Below the pieces are notes generated by a model. That model did not search any database and was not told where the DNA came from. It saw nothing but the letters and a program-made list of their open reading frames with translations. A DNA stretch of 64,000 nucleotides from a virus: IMG/VR virus record IMGVR_UViG_3300042691_017212, positions 1 to 64,000 of that record. The stretch is one strand, 5' to 3'. The translations under genes were made by a program, and so were the position numbers. Shown here piece after piece: positions 5,036-13,032 of the stretch (positions are counted from its first letter, which is position 1; every line of letters starts with the position of its first letter).

Positions 5036-6970
5036 ATGTCAAGAGTAATTGAAAACCCATATGAAAATTTTATTGCATTGTCTAGATATGCAAGATGGAT
5101 GCCAGAAGAAAATCGTAGAGAAAAATGGGGAGAGACTGTAGATCGTTATTTTGATTTTATGCTAAATCATTTATCTACAAACTTTAACTATATACCAGAT
5201 CAAAAAATTATTGACGAATTAAAGAATGCTGTATACGATAGGAATGTAATGCCATCTATGCGAGCAGTAATGACTGCAGGTGCCGCTCTTGACAGAGACC
5301 ATGTTGCAGGATACAACTGCTCATTCGTTCCAGTAGATTCACCTCGTTCATTTGATGAGACAATGTACATTTTGATGTGTGGAACAGGTGTTGGTTTCTC
5401 AGTTGAGTATAAGTATGTAAATAAACTTCCTGCCGTCCCAGAATCATTTGAAAAATCTACAACAGTTATCGTAGTTGAAGATTCAAAGACTGGATGGGCA
5501 AAGGCTTATCGTGAACTTCTAGCAATGCTTTGGGCGGGACAGATTCCTTCTATTGATGTCTCAAAGCTTCGTCCAGCAGGTGCACGTCTCAAGACAATGG
5601 GAGGACGCTCATCAGGCCCTCAGCCTTTAATTAATCTTTTTGATTTCACTATTGCAAAGTTTAAAGGCGCAGCAGGCCGTCAGTTGAAGCCTATTGAAGC
5701 TCACGATATAATGTGTAAGATAGGCGAAGTTGTAGTTGTTGGCGGAGTACGTCGTTCTGCAATGATTTCTCTTTCTAATATTAATGATATTGAAATGGCA
5801 GCAGCAAAATCAGGAAACTGGTGGGAAAATAATACACAACGAGCCCTATCAAATAACTCAGTAGCATATTCTCGCAAACCAGAGATGGAGCAGTTTATTG
5901 CTGAATGGAAAAACTTATATGATTCAAAATCAGGTGAGCGTGGCATATACAATGTTGCCGCTGCTCAAAAACAAGCAGCAAGATGGGGACGCAGAGATCC
6001 TGAAATTCATTATGGAACTAACCCCTGCTCAGAAATTATCCTTCGCCCTTATCAGTTCTGTAATTTATCCGAAGTTGTAATTCGTGAAAACGATTCATTA
6101 AAAGACATTGAGGACAAGGTAAAATTAGCTACAATTCTTGGAACTTGGCAGTCGACACTTACAGACTTTAAATATCTTCGCAAGGTTTGGAAAGACAACA
6201 CCGAAGAAGAGCGACTACTTGGGGTTTCTTTAACAGGTCAATTTGGGCATAAGTTTATGTCTGGCAAAGAAGACCTAGTAAAGCTTGGCAAGTTTTTGGG
6301 AGAAATCAGAGATGTCGCAAGATTTATTAATAAGGCAGAAGCAGACAGAATTGGCATCAATGAATCAGCAGCGATTACATGTGTTAAGCCTTCTGGAACA
6401 GTATCACAACTTGTAGGAGTGTCTTCTGGAATGCATGCATGGCATTCAGAGTATTATATTCGTACAGTTCGTGGAGACAAAAAAGATCCTCTATCTACAT
6501 TCTTAAAAGAAGTTGGAATTCCAGTAGAAGACGATTTTATGAAACCAAATGATACTTATGTATTTTCATTCCCTGTGAAAGCACCAGAAGGTGCAATAGT
6601 TAGAGACGATTTGACTGCCATCGACCACCTTAATACATGGTTAGTGTATCAACGTGAATGGTGTGAGCATAAACCATCAATTACAGTATCTGTAAAAGAA
6701 GATGAGTGGATGGACGTAGGTGCTTGGGTATATAAGCATTTTGATGAAGTATCTGGAATTTCATTTCTACCGCATTCGGATCACTCATACAAACAAGCTC
6801 CATATCAAGAAGTAACAAAAGAAGAGTACGAAGAGCTTTTGGCAAAGATGCCAAAGTCTATTCGCTGGGAAGATTTATCATTTTATGAAACAGAAGATGG
6901 AACTAGCGGAACCCAGACTCTTGCCTGTACTTCTGACGGTAATTGTGAAATTGTAGATATTTCAGCATAG
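5036..6970 (+). CDS. nrdJ: Adenosylcobalamin-dependent ribonucleoside-triphosphate reductase (class II)
   Basis: This 644-residue enzyme is a monomeric class II reductase, which makes deoxyribonucleotides from ribonucleoside triphosphates using coenzyme B12. It begins RVIENPYENFIALSRYARWM as in the Lactobacillus-type enzyme. It has the first redox cysteine in AGYNCSFVPVD, the GTGVGFSVE segment, the thiyl-radical cysteine in GTNPCSEI, and a C-terminal reducing cysteine pair (LACTSDGNCEI). It is about 100 residues shorter than the Lactobacillus enzyme, but all recognised catalytic parts are present. It stands alone between a promoter and the holin-like gene, far from the replication genes at 58-64 kb. 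A phage copy boosts dNTP supply without oxygen but depends on host or environmental B12. Confidence 0.95.
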   Translation: MSRVIENPYENFIALSRYARWMPEENRREKWGETVDRYFDFMLNHLSTNFNYIPDQKIIDELKNAVYDRNVMPSMRAVMTAGAALDRDHVAGYNCSFVPVDSPRSFDETMYILMCGTGVGFSVEYKYVNKLPAVPESFEKSTTVIVVEDSKTGWAKAYRELLAMLWAGQIPSIDVSKLRPAGARLKTMGGRSSGPQPLINLFDFTIAKFKGAAGRQLKPIEAHDIMCKIGEVVVVGGVRRSAMISLSNINDIEMAAAKSGNWWENNTQRALSNNSVAYSRKPEMEQFIAEWKNLYDSKSGERGIYNVAAAQKQAARWGRRDPEIHYGTNPCSEIILRPYQFCNLSEVVIRENDSLKDIEDKVKLATILGTWQSTLTDFKYLRKVWKDNTEEERLLGVSLTGQFGHKFMSGKEDLVKLGKFLGEIRDVARFINKAEADRIGINESAAITCVKPSGTVSQLVGVSSGMHAWHSEYYIRTVRGDKKDPLSTFLKEVGIPVEDDFMKPNDTYVFSFPVKAPEGAIVRDDLTAIDHLNTWLVYQREWCEHKPSITVSVKEDEWMDVGAWVYKHFDEVSGISFLPHSDHSYKQAPYQEVTKEEYEELLAKMPKSIRWEDLSFYETEDGTSGTQTLACTSDGNCEIVDISA

Positions 6971-6979
6971 TGGTACAAT
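6971..6979 (+). promoter_or_regulatory. Extended -10 promoter
   Basis: TGGTACAAT begins directly after the reductase stop codon. A leader of about 50 nt containing a GGGC-ACAAG-GCCC hairpin and a GAGGAGG ribosome binding site follows. Confidence 0.55.
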
Positions 6980-7037
6980 TAATATTGGGGTAAAACCCAA
7001 ATTCCTGGGCACAAGGCCCAGAAAGAGGAGGTCTTTA

Positions 7038-7265
7038 ATGAAAGAAGATCTTAATAATGATGGAAGGGTAACAATGCAAGAAAAAATTCTAGCAGCGTTA
7101 GCAAGCTATGGTCGTCATTTTCTTGGCGCCGCCATTGCTCTATATATGACTGGCAACACAGACCCAGGAGATTTAATTAAGGGTGGAATTGCAGCATGCT
7201 TACCAGTTATTTTAAAGGCATTAAATCCAAATGAACCTAGTTTTGGATTTACAAAAAAGGCTTAA
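7038..7265 (+). CDS. Holin-like membrane protein with an N-terminal EF-hand loop
   Basis: The 75-residue chain has a hydrophobic middle (HFLGAAIALYM) and a second one (GGIAACLPVILKAL) followed by NPNEPSFG. This layout resembles small holin-like proteins of marine and actinobacterial phages that precede tail genes. Residues 4-15, DLNNDGRVTMQE, fit a canonical calcium-binding EF-hand loop (acidic or Asn ligands at 1, 3 and 5, Gly at 6, Val at 8, Glu at 12). A calcium-sensing holin would be unusual. The role in lysis is inferred from size and topology only. It has a strong ribosome binding site and is closed by a terminator. Confidence 0.6.
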   Translation: MKEDLNNDGRVTMQEKILAALASYGRHFLGAAIALYMTGNTDPGDLIKGGIAACLPVILKALNPNEPSFGFTKKA

Positions 7266-7286
7266 CTAAGTAGTCGATTAGGATTG

Positions 7287-7317
7287 CTCCTATGCTAAAA
7301 TTAAGCATGGGAGTTTT
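7287..7317 (+). terminator. Intrinsic terminator
   Basis: CTCCTATGCT (7287-7296) pairs with AGCATGGGAG (7304-7313) over 10 bp with one G-U pair, and TTTT follows. It separates the holin-like gene from the fibre genes. Confidence 0.8.
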
Positions 7318-7335
7318 CCTATTTTAGGGGTATAA

Positions 7336-7680
7336 ATGGCTGCACAAAAGAATTTTGAAGTTGATCAGAATGCAACTTTTAGTTTTGAGGTTCTCTATTT
7401 AGATGAAGATGAGAACCCGATACAACTTAATAACCATACCGCTAAAATGCAAGTAAGAGATGTTCAGGGTGGAAAGAAATTAGCTTTTACACTTACTGAA
7501 TCTGATGGAATAGTTATAAGCCCAACAGAAGGTAAGTTGTCAATATCTATATCTCCTGACAGAACAAATAAAATGTTTTACCCCAAATCTGCATATGATT
7601 TGGTATTAATAGATCCAAGTGTTAATAAGACAAGACTTTTAGAAGGGTATATGACTCTCAACAGAGCAGTCACAATTTAA
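7336..7680 (+). CDS. Virion structural protein, baseplate/fibre adaptor type
   Basis: This 114-residue beta-rich protein contains NATFSFEVLYLDEDENPIQL and ends RLLEGYMTLNRAVTI. The layout resembles small BppU-like N-terminal modules that attach fibres and are common in phage structural clusters. It has no signal or membrane segment. It opens a run of eight fibre genes and its stop codon abuts the next start. The assignment as structural comes from context and fold-like pattern, not from a specific motif. Confidence 0.6.
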   Translation: MAAQKNFEVDQNATFSFEVLYLDEDENPIQLNNHTAKMQVRDVQGGKKLAFTLTESDGIVISPTEGKLSISISPDRTNKMFYPKSAYDLVLIDPSVNKTRLLEGYMTLNRAVTI

Positions 7681-8117
7681 TGGGAACTAAATTAATTGTT
7701 AATGAAGACAACCCGCTTGTTGTAGTAAGGGCTGCTGGTGCACCTGGTAGAACAATTATTAGCGGCGAAGGAAACCCTTCAAATACTTTAGGTGTCCCAG
7801 GCGATTTTTATTTTGATAAATTGACTACTAGGTTTTGGGGCCCAAAAGACTCGGACACTAATACATGGAACGTTTCTAATAGCTTTATACTAGACAAACA
7901 AATATCCTTAACTCATTCCTGGGAGTTAGCACAGGTTACTGGCCCAGTATTAGGAGTTTATTCAGTAGTAATAAATCATAATTTGGGGTTCCACCCAAAT
8001 GTTACTGTAAAGTCCAGTAGTGGCGACATATTAGAAACAGGAATAGACTATAATAGTCTTAATATAATTACATTGAAAATGGCACAGCCTTTTTCGGGGA
8101 CAGCGCATCTGTCTTAA
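7680..8117 (+). CDS. Tail-fibre component
   Basis: A 145-residue beta-rich protein. Its GVPGDFYFDKLTTRFWGPK segment (about residues 39-57) is the short fibre module that also occurs in variant form in the genes at 8130 and 9652 (G..YFD, then a hydrophobic and Trp-containing strand). The C-terminal half (VINHNLGFHPNVTVKSSSGD) is a typical phage fibre end domain, also found at the C-terminus of the 8130 gene as [16 protein letters not shown]. It starts within 1 nt of the previous stop. Confidence 0.65.
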   Translation: MGTKLIVNEDNPLVVVRAAGAPGRTIISGEGNPSNTLGVPGDFYFDKLTTRFWGPKDSDTNTWNVSNSFILDKQISLTHSWELAQVTGPVLGVYSVVINHNLGFHPNVTVKSSSGDILETGIDYNSLNIITLKMAQPFSGTAHLS

Positions 8118-8129
8118 AGGGAGTGAATA

Positions 8130-9641
8130 ATGGCAAGAAAATTTTTGGTTAGCATTGATTTAAATAAAAATGAATTACTCAATGCAAGAATCCAGAACTT
8201 GGGTACTGCTCCAAGCAGCCCAGTTACTGGTCAAATTTATTACGATTCAAATGACAACTTACTATATTTTTGGAATGGAACTGAATGGCTAACAGCATCT
8301 GGTGACTTTGGTGCAGGTAACTATACAAGTAGATTAAAGTTTGGTGAGTCTGTTGATCATGGTACATCAGCGTATGTAGCAAGAGCAGATCACAAGCATG
8401 ATGTTGCTGATATTATCGGAACAGCAAATCAAATAACGGTAACTAAAGCAGTAAATGGAAACGCAACACTCTCTATTCCATCTACTTTAAATGTCACAGA
8501 TGTTGATGCAGCCACATTAGATGCATCTGGAAATGTTACCGTAGGCGGAACTCTTACAGTAACTGGACAAACAACACTCAATGATCCACTACAGGTTAAC
8601 GACTCCCTAAACGTAACTGGTGCGGTAGATCTTGATTCTACTTTAAATGTTGATGGTTCGTCTACATTACAAGATACTTTAACAGTAAACGGTAATGCAA
8701 CATTTAATAATCCAGTTCAAGTAAATAGCACCTTAGATGCGACAGGTGCTGCAACACTTGACAGCACATTAACAGTAGATGGCAGTACCACACTAAATGG
8801 TGCTGTTGATATAAACAATACATTAAATGTTGATTCAACATCGACGTTTAATGATGATGTTCAAGTAAATGCGGATGTAAATGTAACAGGAATGATTACT
8901 GGTAATCTTACTGGTGAAGTTACTGGAAATGCCGCAAGTGCAACAAAGCTAAAGACAGCAAGAACAATTTCTCTTTCTGGAGATGTTGTTGGCTCAGTCT
9001 CATTTGATGGAACACAGAATGTAGATATCTCTGCAACAATTCAACCAAATTCAGTAGCTCTTGGAACAGATACAACAGGTAACTATGTTTCTACAATTAC
9101 TGGAACAGCTGGAGAAATAACAGTATCTGGCTCTGGTTCTGAAAATGCTGCGGTAACAATTGGATTGCCAGATGACGTAACAGTTGCTGGCAACTTAACA
9201 GTTAATGGAAATCTTGATGTTCAGGGATCAATTAACTCTATAAGCACAACTGAAGTAAATATTGTTGATAATAAAGTTGTACTTAATACAAATGTAACTG
9301 GAGCTCCTTCAGCTGATGCTGGATTAAAAGTAAATCGTGGAACTTCAGCAGATGTAGAGCTGCTTTGGAATGAAACAGATGACCAATGGACTTTAACAAA
9401 TGATGGTACAAATTACCACGAAATAACTAGAAAATATAAGGCTACACTTAGCACATCAGCCACAACTTACACAGTAACCCACAACCTGGGGTCAAAAGAT
9501 GTTGTAGTGCAAATTTATGAAGTTGCTTCTCCATTCGCACAAATAGAAGCAGATGTTGAACACACTTCTACATCGGCAGTAACTATTAAATTTGCTGTAG
9601 CACCTTCAGCTGGAGAGTATAGAGTAGTAGTAATAGGATAG
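8130..9641 (+). CDS. Tail fibre with beta-repeat shaft
   Basis: This 503-residue protein starts with a fibre attachment module ([21 protein letters not shown], residues 31-51, is the key part). A long repeat shaft follows at about residues 105-265, in which units like [20 protein letters not shown] recur. After a knob region ([18 protein letters not shown]) it ends in a beta domain with [16 protein letters not shown]. The repeats are the kind that form trimeric beta-helices in tail spikes. It probably projects from the tail tip or baseplate and contacts the host. Its ribosome binding site is GGGAGTG, 7 nt before ATG. Confidence 0.8.
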   Translation: MARKFLVSIDLNKNELLNARIQNLGTAPSSPVTGQIYYDSNDNLLYFWNGTEWLTASGDFGAGNYTSRLKFGESVDHGTSAYVARADHKHDVADIIGTANQITVTKAVNGNATLSIPSTLNVTDVDAATLDASGNVTVGGTLTVTGQTTLNDPLQVNDSLNVTGAVDLDSTLNVDGSSTLQDTLTVNGNATFNNPVQVNSTLDATGAATLDSTLTVDGSTTLNGAVDINNTLNVDSTSTFNDDVQVNADVNVTGMITGNLTGEVTGNAASATKLKTARTISLSGDVVGSVSFDGTQNVDISATIQPNSVALGTDTTGNYVSTITGTAGEITVSGSGSENAAVTIGLPDDVTVAGNLTVNGNLDVQGSINSISTTEVNIVDNKVVLNTNVTGAPSADAGLKVNRGTSADVELLWNETDDQWTLTNDGTNYHEITRKYKATLSTSATTYTVTHNLGSKDVVVQIYEVASPFAQIEADVEHTSTSAVTIKFAVAPSAGEYRVVVIG

Positions 9642-9651
9642 GAGTTTAATA

Positions 9652-10029
9652 GTGGCTCGTAAATTTAAATCATTATTAAACCTTTTAACATTAAATGAAG
9701 ATCCTGTTACTGGCAACGCTGGTGATGTTTATTTTAATGTAATAAGTAAAAATATAAAAATTCATAACGGTTTATCTTGGGTTGACTTAACTCCTGGATC
9801 TTCTGATCCAACTCCATTCTACATGCATACACATACATACGATGGAGATGTACACACAATAGACATACAAGAAACAATTAATTTTACAAGTGATATTAAC
9901 AATGTTGCTTCTGTTAATGAAACAATTCCTGCTATAATTGGACTTGATGGTGGCGAACCAAATTCAACATATGACAATGTTTCCGTAACAAATGTTACAT
10001 TGTTAGACGGAGGCGAAGTTGGCAACTAA
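9652..10029 (+). CDS. Short fibre protein
   Basis: A GTG start at 9652 with GGAG 8 nt upstream gives 125 residues. The start (ARKFKSLLNLLTLNEDPVTG) is related to the N-terminus of the previous fibre ([20 protein letters not shown]), and it continues with the module GDVYFNVISKNIKIHNGLSW. The C-terminus, NVSVTNVTLLDGGEVGN, resembles short linking or decoration domains. It overlaps the next gene by 11 nt. It is likely a minor fibre or an adaptor. Confidence 0.6.
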   Translation: MARKFKSLLNLLTLNEDPVTGNAGDVYFNVISKNIKIHNGLSWVDLTPGSSDPTPFYMHTHTYDGDVHTIDIQETINFTSDINNVASVNETIPAIIGLDGGEPNSTYDNVSVTNVTLLDGGEVGN

Positions 10030-11089
10030 TTTCCCAACAAATTTAGACGATTTATCTAATCCACAAGGTACAGACTCTTTACAAGGCCATGCTCAATTAC
10101 ATACAAATGTAAATGACGCAATAGAGGCGTTACAGGAAAAAGTAGGTGTTGATAATTCTAATGATGTAAATTCTTTAGATTATCGTGTCACCGCTCTTGA
10201 AGTTGCTCCTCCAAGCACTGAAGCAACATTAATATATGAGATAGTAAGTAATAATACTGGATCAGAAATTGCTAAAGGCAAGGCTGTATATGTAAGCGGA
10301 GCCGTAGGAGCCTCTGGAAAACTAAGGGTATCTCTTGCCTCAAATACAACTGAGACAACATCTACAAAAACATTTGGAATAACCAGACAAGCAATTGCAA
10401 ATGCATCTGAAGGAGAAGTTGTATCAGAAGGAATACTTCAGGGAATAAATACAGTAGGCGCAAATGATGGAGACCCAGTATGGCTTGGCACTAATGGAGA
10501 TCTTTTATTTGGATTAGCCAATAAACCTTCAGCTCCAGCACACCTAGTATTTCTAGGTATAGTAGTAAGAGGCGGGCAGGCAAATACAGGCTCAATTTAT
10601 GTTAAGGTACAAAACGGCTTTGAGATAGAAGAGCTTCATAATGTATCAATAACAAACCCACAAGATGGAAACATACTACAATATAACTCATCTCTTGGGG
10701 TCTGGCAAAACGTTAATCTTGATCTTGAGTACGCAAAAGATGAAGATATAGATTTAATAAATACCACATTAGGATTGGCTGGCAATAACGATATAACTAT
10801 CACAGGAATAGAGAATAAAACAACTGTAGATAGCTTTAATGCTAGTACATATAGAACAATCAAATACAGTCTACAAATATCAAAAGGTAGCGAGTATATA
10901 TCTTCTGACTACCTGCTATTGAATGATGGAACTGATATCAACGTATCTGAGTCCAATATCATATCAAATACATCAAATAACCTAGCAAATGTTACATTTG
11001 AATCAAATGCAGGTATAATTAGTTTATGTGTTGCTCCCGTAACCACCGCTGTAACGGCAAGGTACGTTAGAACAGCACTTAAAGCTTAA
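10019..11089 (+). CDS. Fibre/adhesin protein
   Basis: A TTG start at 10019 (GGAGG 6 nt upstream, inside the previous gene) gives 356 residues. The N-terminal LDDLSNPQGTDSLQGHAQLH and the coiled NDAIEALQEKVGVDNSNDVN segment are common in phage fibre trimer stems. A beta-rich central domain follows (YVSGAVGASGKLRVSLAS and so on), then a C-terminal domain ending TARYVRTALKA. The C-terminal domain probably forms the surface-contacting part. No enzymatic motif is seen. Confidence 0.65.
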   Translation: MATNFPTNLDDLSNPQGTDSLQGHAQLHTNVNDAIEALQEKVGVDNSNDVNSLDYRVTALEVAPPSTEATLIYEIVSNNTGSEIAKGKAVYVSGAVGASGKLRVSLASNTTETTSTKTFGITRQAIANASEGEVVSEGILQGINTVGANDGDPVWLGTNGDLLFGLANKPSAPAHLVFLGIVVRGGQANTGSIYVKVQNGFEIEELHNVSITNPQDGNILQYNSSLGVWQNVNLDLEYAKDEDIDLINTTLGLAGNNDITITGIENKTTVDSFNASTYRTIKYSLQISKGSEYISSDYLLLNDGTDINVSESNIISNTSNNLANVTFESNAGIISLCVAPVTTAVTARYVRTALKA

Positions 11090-11106
11090 ACAAGGGGGTT
11101 GTCAGA

Positions 11107-12603
11107 GTGGCAACAGTAAATAAAAATTTTAGAGTAAAAAATGGCCTGGTAGTTGAGGGAAGTACCGCTACCGTAAATGGCTTTGATATATTAACAAAGA
11201 AGGTCGATGATCAAAATTATATTATCGATCTTATTGGCGGTACTGCAACCTCTGCAAATGAAGCTAATAAAGTTGTTAAGCGTGATGGATCTGGCAATTT
11301 TTCAGCTGGAACAATTACAGCTACATTTAGTGGTAATTTAACTGGTAACGTAACTGGTACAGTTTCGGATATTTCGAATCATGATACTGGAGACTTGGCA
11401 GAAGGAACAAATCTTTATTTTACAAACCAGAGAGCTCTTGATGCTACAGCGGCTGCTTACGACGCAGCAGGTGCAGCTTCAGCAGCGCAAACCGCAGCTC
11501 AAAACTATGCTGATGGTTTAGCGGTAAATTATGACGCAGCTGGCTCAGCTTCTTCAGCTCAAACCGCAGCTCAAAACTATGCTGATGGTTTAGTAAACGG
11601 TTTAGACACAGATGATATTGAAGAAGGTGCTTCTAACCTTTACTTTACAAATGGCCGTGCAAGAAATGCAATGGGTGCAGGTACAGGATTATCTTATGAT
11701 ACTTCAACAGGCACATTCTCTGTAACTGCAAACACTTATGACGCTTATGGCGCAGCTTCTGCAGCTGAAGCGGCAGCAAATAGCTATACAGATAGCGAAA
11801 TTAACGCATTATCAACCACAGATATTGAAGAGGGCACAAATCTTTATTACACAGACACTCGTGCTCGTGGTGCAGTAAGCGCTGGTTCAGGATTAAGCTA
11901 TGATGGTGGAACTGGTCAATTTTCAGTAGACACATCTATTATTGCTAATAAATCATATGTTGATACAGCAATAACAAATCTTGTAGATGGAGCCCCAGGA
12001 CTTCTCGATACTTTAAATGAAATTGCAGCAGCAATTAATGATGATGCAAACTTCTTTACTACAGTAACAAACAGCATTAATGGAAAGCTTTCGCTAACTG
12101 GCGGAACTTTAACTGGAGCATTAACACTTAATTCAGATCCAGTAAATGCGCTTGAGGCAGCTACTAAGCAATATGTAGATGCAGCAGAATCTGCAGCACA
12201 ATCTGCAGCGGAATCAACTGCACAAGCAGCCCTTGATGATGTGCTAGATGGTACAACTGACTTCACAGCACTTGATGTAAATTCAGTTTCTCGTCAAGTT
12301 GCAGCAACAACTGGAAATATAGCTACAGCAGCAGCAACTACTGTTTTAAGCTGGAATAAGACAGACTATAGATCAGCTAAAATTTTGGTTAAGGCTAAGA
12401 ATGGATCACATACTCATGTATCTGAGGTAATAGCTACCCTAGATACATCAGATAATATTGCTTTAAATGAATATGGAATTACAACTACAAATGGATCATT
12501 AATGACAATTGATGCAGACATTAATAGCGGAAACGTAAGAATCCGTGTAACTCCAGCAAATAATAATACTGAAGTTATGGCACACGCCACTCTTCTTGCT
12601 TAA
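11107..12603 (+). CDS. Tail fibre with alanine-rich helical repeats
   Basis: A GTG start gives 498 residues. The attachment segment NKNFRVKNGLVVEGSTATVN is shared with the gene at 12666. It is followed by TGNLTGNVTG-type strands, by Ala-rich repeats (SAAQTAAQNYADGL, occurring twice) and by units of the TDIEEGTNLYYTDTRARGAV type. The pattern is that of T4-like long fibre shafts seen in many environmental phages. The C-terminus (residues about 400-498) is a beta domain without known motifs. A 33-nt exact DNA repeat near 11487 and 11560 underlies the Ala-rich duplication. Confidence 0.8.
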   Translation: MATVNKNFRVKNGLVVEGSTATVNGFDILTKKVDDQNYIIDLIGGTATSANEANKVVKRDGSGNFSAGTITATFSGNLTGNVTGTVSDISNHDTGDLAEGTNLYFTNQRALDATAAAYDAAGAASAAQTAAQNYADGLAVNYDAAGSASSAQTAAQNYADGLVNGLDTDDIEEGASNLYFTNGRARNAMGAGTGLSYDTSTGTFSVTANTYDAYGAASAAEAAANSYTDSEINALSTTDIEEGTNLYYTDTRARGAVSAGSGLSYDGGTGQFSVDTSIIANKSYVDTAITNLVDGAPGLLDTLNEIAAAINDDANFFTTVTNSINGKLSLTGGTLTGALTLNSDPVNALEAATKQYVDAAESAAQSAAESTAQAALDDVLDGTTDFTALDVNSVSRQVAATTGNIATAAATTVLSWNKTDYRSAKILVKAKNGSHTHVSEVIATLDTSDNIALNEYGITTTNGSLMTIDADINSGNVRIRVTPANNNTEVMAHATLLA

Positions 12604-12619
12604 CAACTAAATATTAATT

Positions 12620-12640
12620 GGTGGGGGCCAGTCCCCCACC
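12620..12640 (+). terminator. GC-rich hairpin between fibre genes
   Basis: GGTGGGGG (12620-12627) pairs perfectly with CCCCCACC (12633-12640) around a 5-nt loop. The following TAAAATTT is only a weak T tract, so it may attenuate transcription or protect the mRNA instead of terminating strongly. Confidence 0.45.
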
Positions 12641-12665
12641 TAAAATTTCGGGGGATATTGAACTC

Positions 12666-12986
12666 GTGGCAACATTAAATAGAGACTTTAAAGTTAAAAA
12701 TAATCTAGTAGTCCAATCTGGACAGGTTACACTAGGCTCAGTGCCCCTTAGATATAATTCAGACAATAATAAATTACAAATTCAAGTCAATAATCAGTGG
12801 ATAGATATATCTGACTCTAATGACATGGGTTTTAATGATTTAGATTTAGCCATTGACTACAATGGCTCACCAATATATTCTGTTGGTGATACGGGGATCG
12901 TTACTGAGGCTACTAAATTTGCCGACGGCGGTTCCCCAAGTAGCTCATCATTTGCACTTACATTTGATTCGGGAGTGGTTTCCTAG
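12666..12986 (+). CDS. Short fibre protein related to its upstream neighbour
   Basis: An open frame begins at GTG 12618, but I choose GTG 12666. From there the protein (ATLNRDFKVKNNLVVQSGQV) aligns with the start of the 11107 fibre (ATVNKNFRVKNGLVVEGSTA), and the extra codons would run through a hairpin. The length is 106 residues. The C-terminus ends FADGGSPSSSSFALTFDSGVVS. It is either a truncated fibre that keeps only the attachment domain or a separate small decoration protein. Confidence 0.6.
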   Translation: MATLNRDFKVKNNLVVQSGQVTLGSVPLRYNSDNNKLQIQVNNQWIDISDSNDMGFNDLDLAIDYNGSPIYSVGDTGIVTEATKFADGGSPSSSSFALTFDSGVVS

Positions 12987-12999
12987 TAAAATAAGCAAG

Positions 13000-13008
13000 T
13001 GGTATAAT
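13000..13008 (+). promoter_or_regulatory. Extended -10 promoter for the large fibre gene
   Basis: TGGTATAAT lies 24 nt before ATG 13033; the short leader includes an AGGGG ribosome binding site. Confidence 0.6.
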
Positions 13009-13032
13009 TCTAATATAGGGGTATAAAATAAA

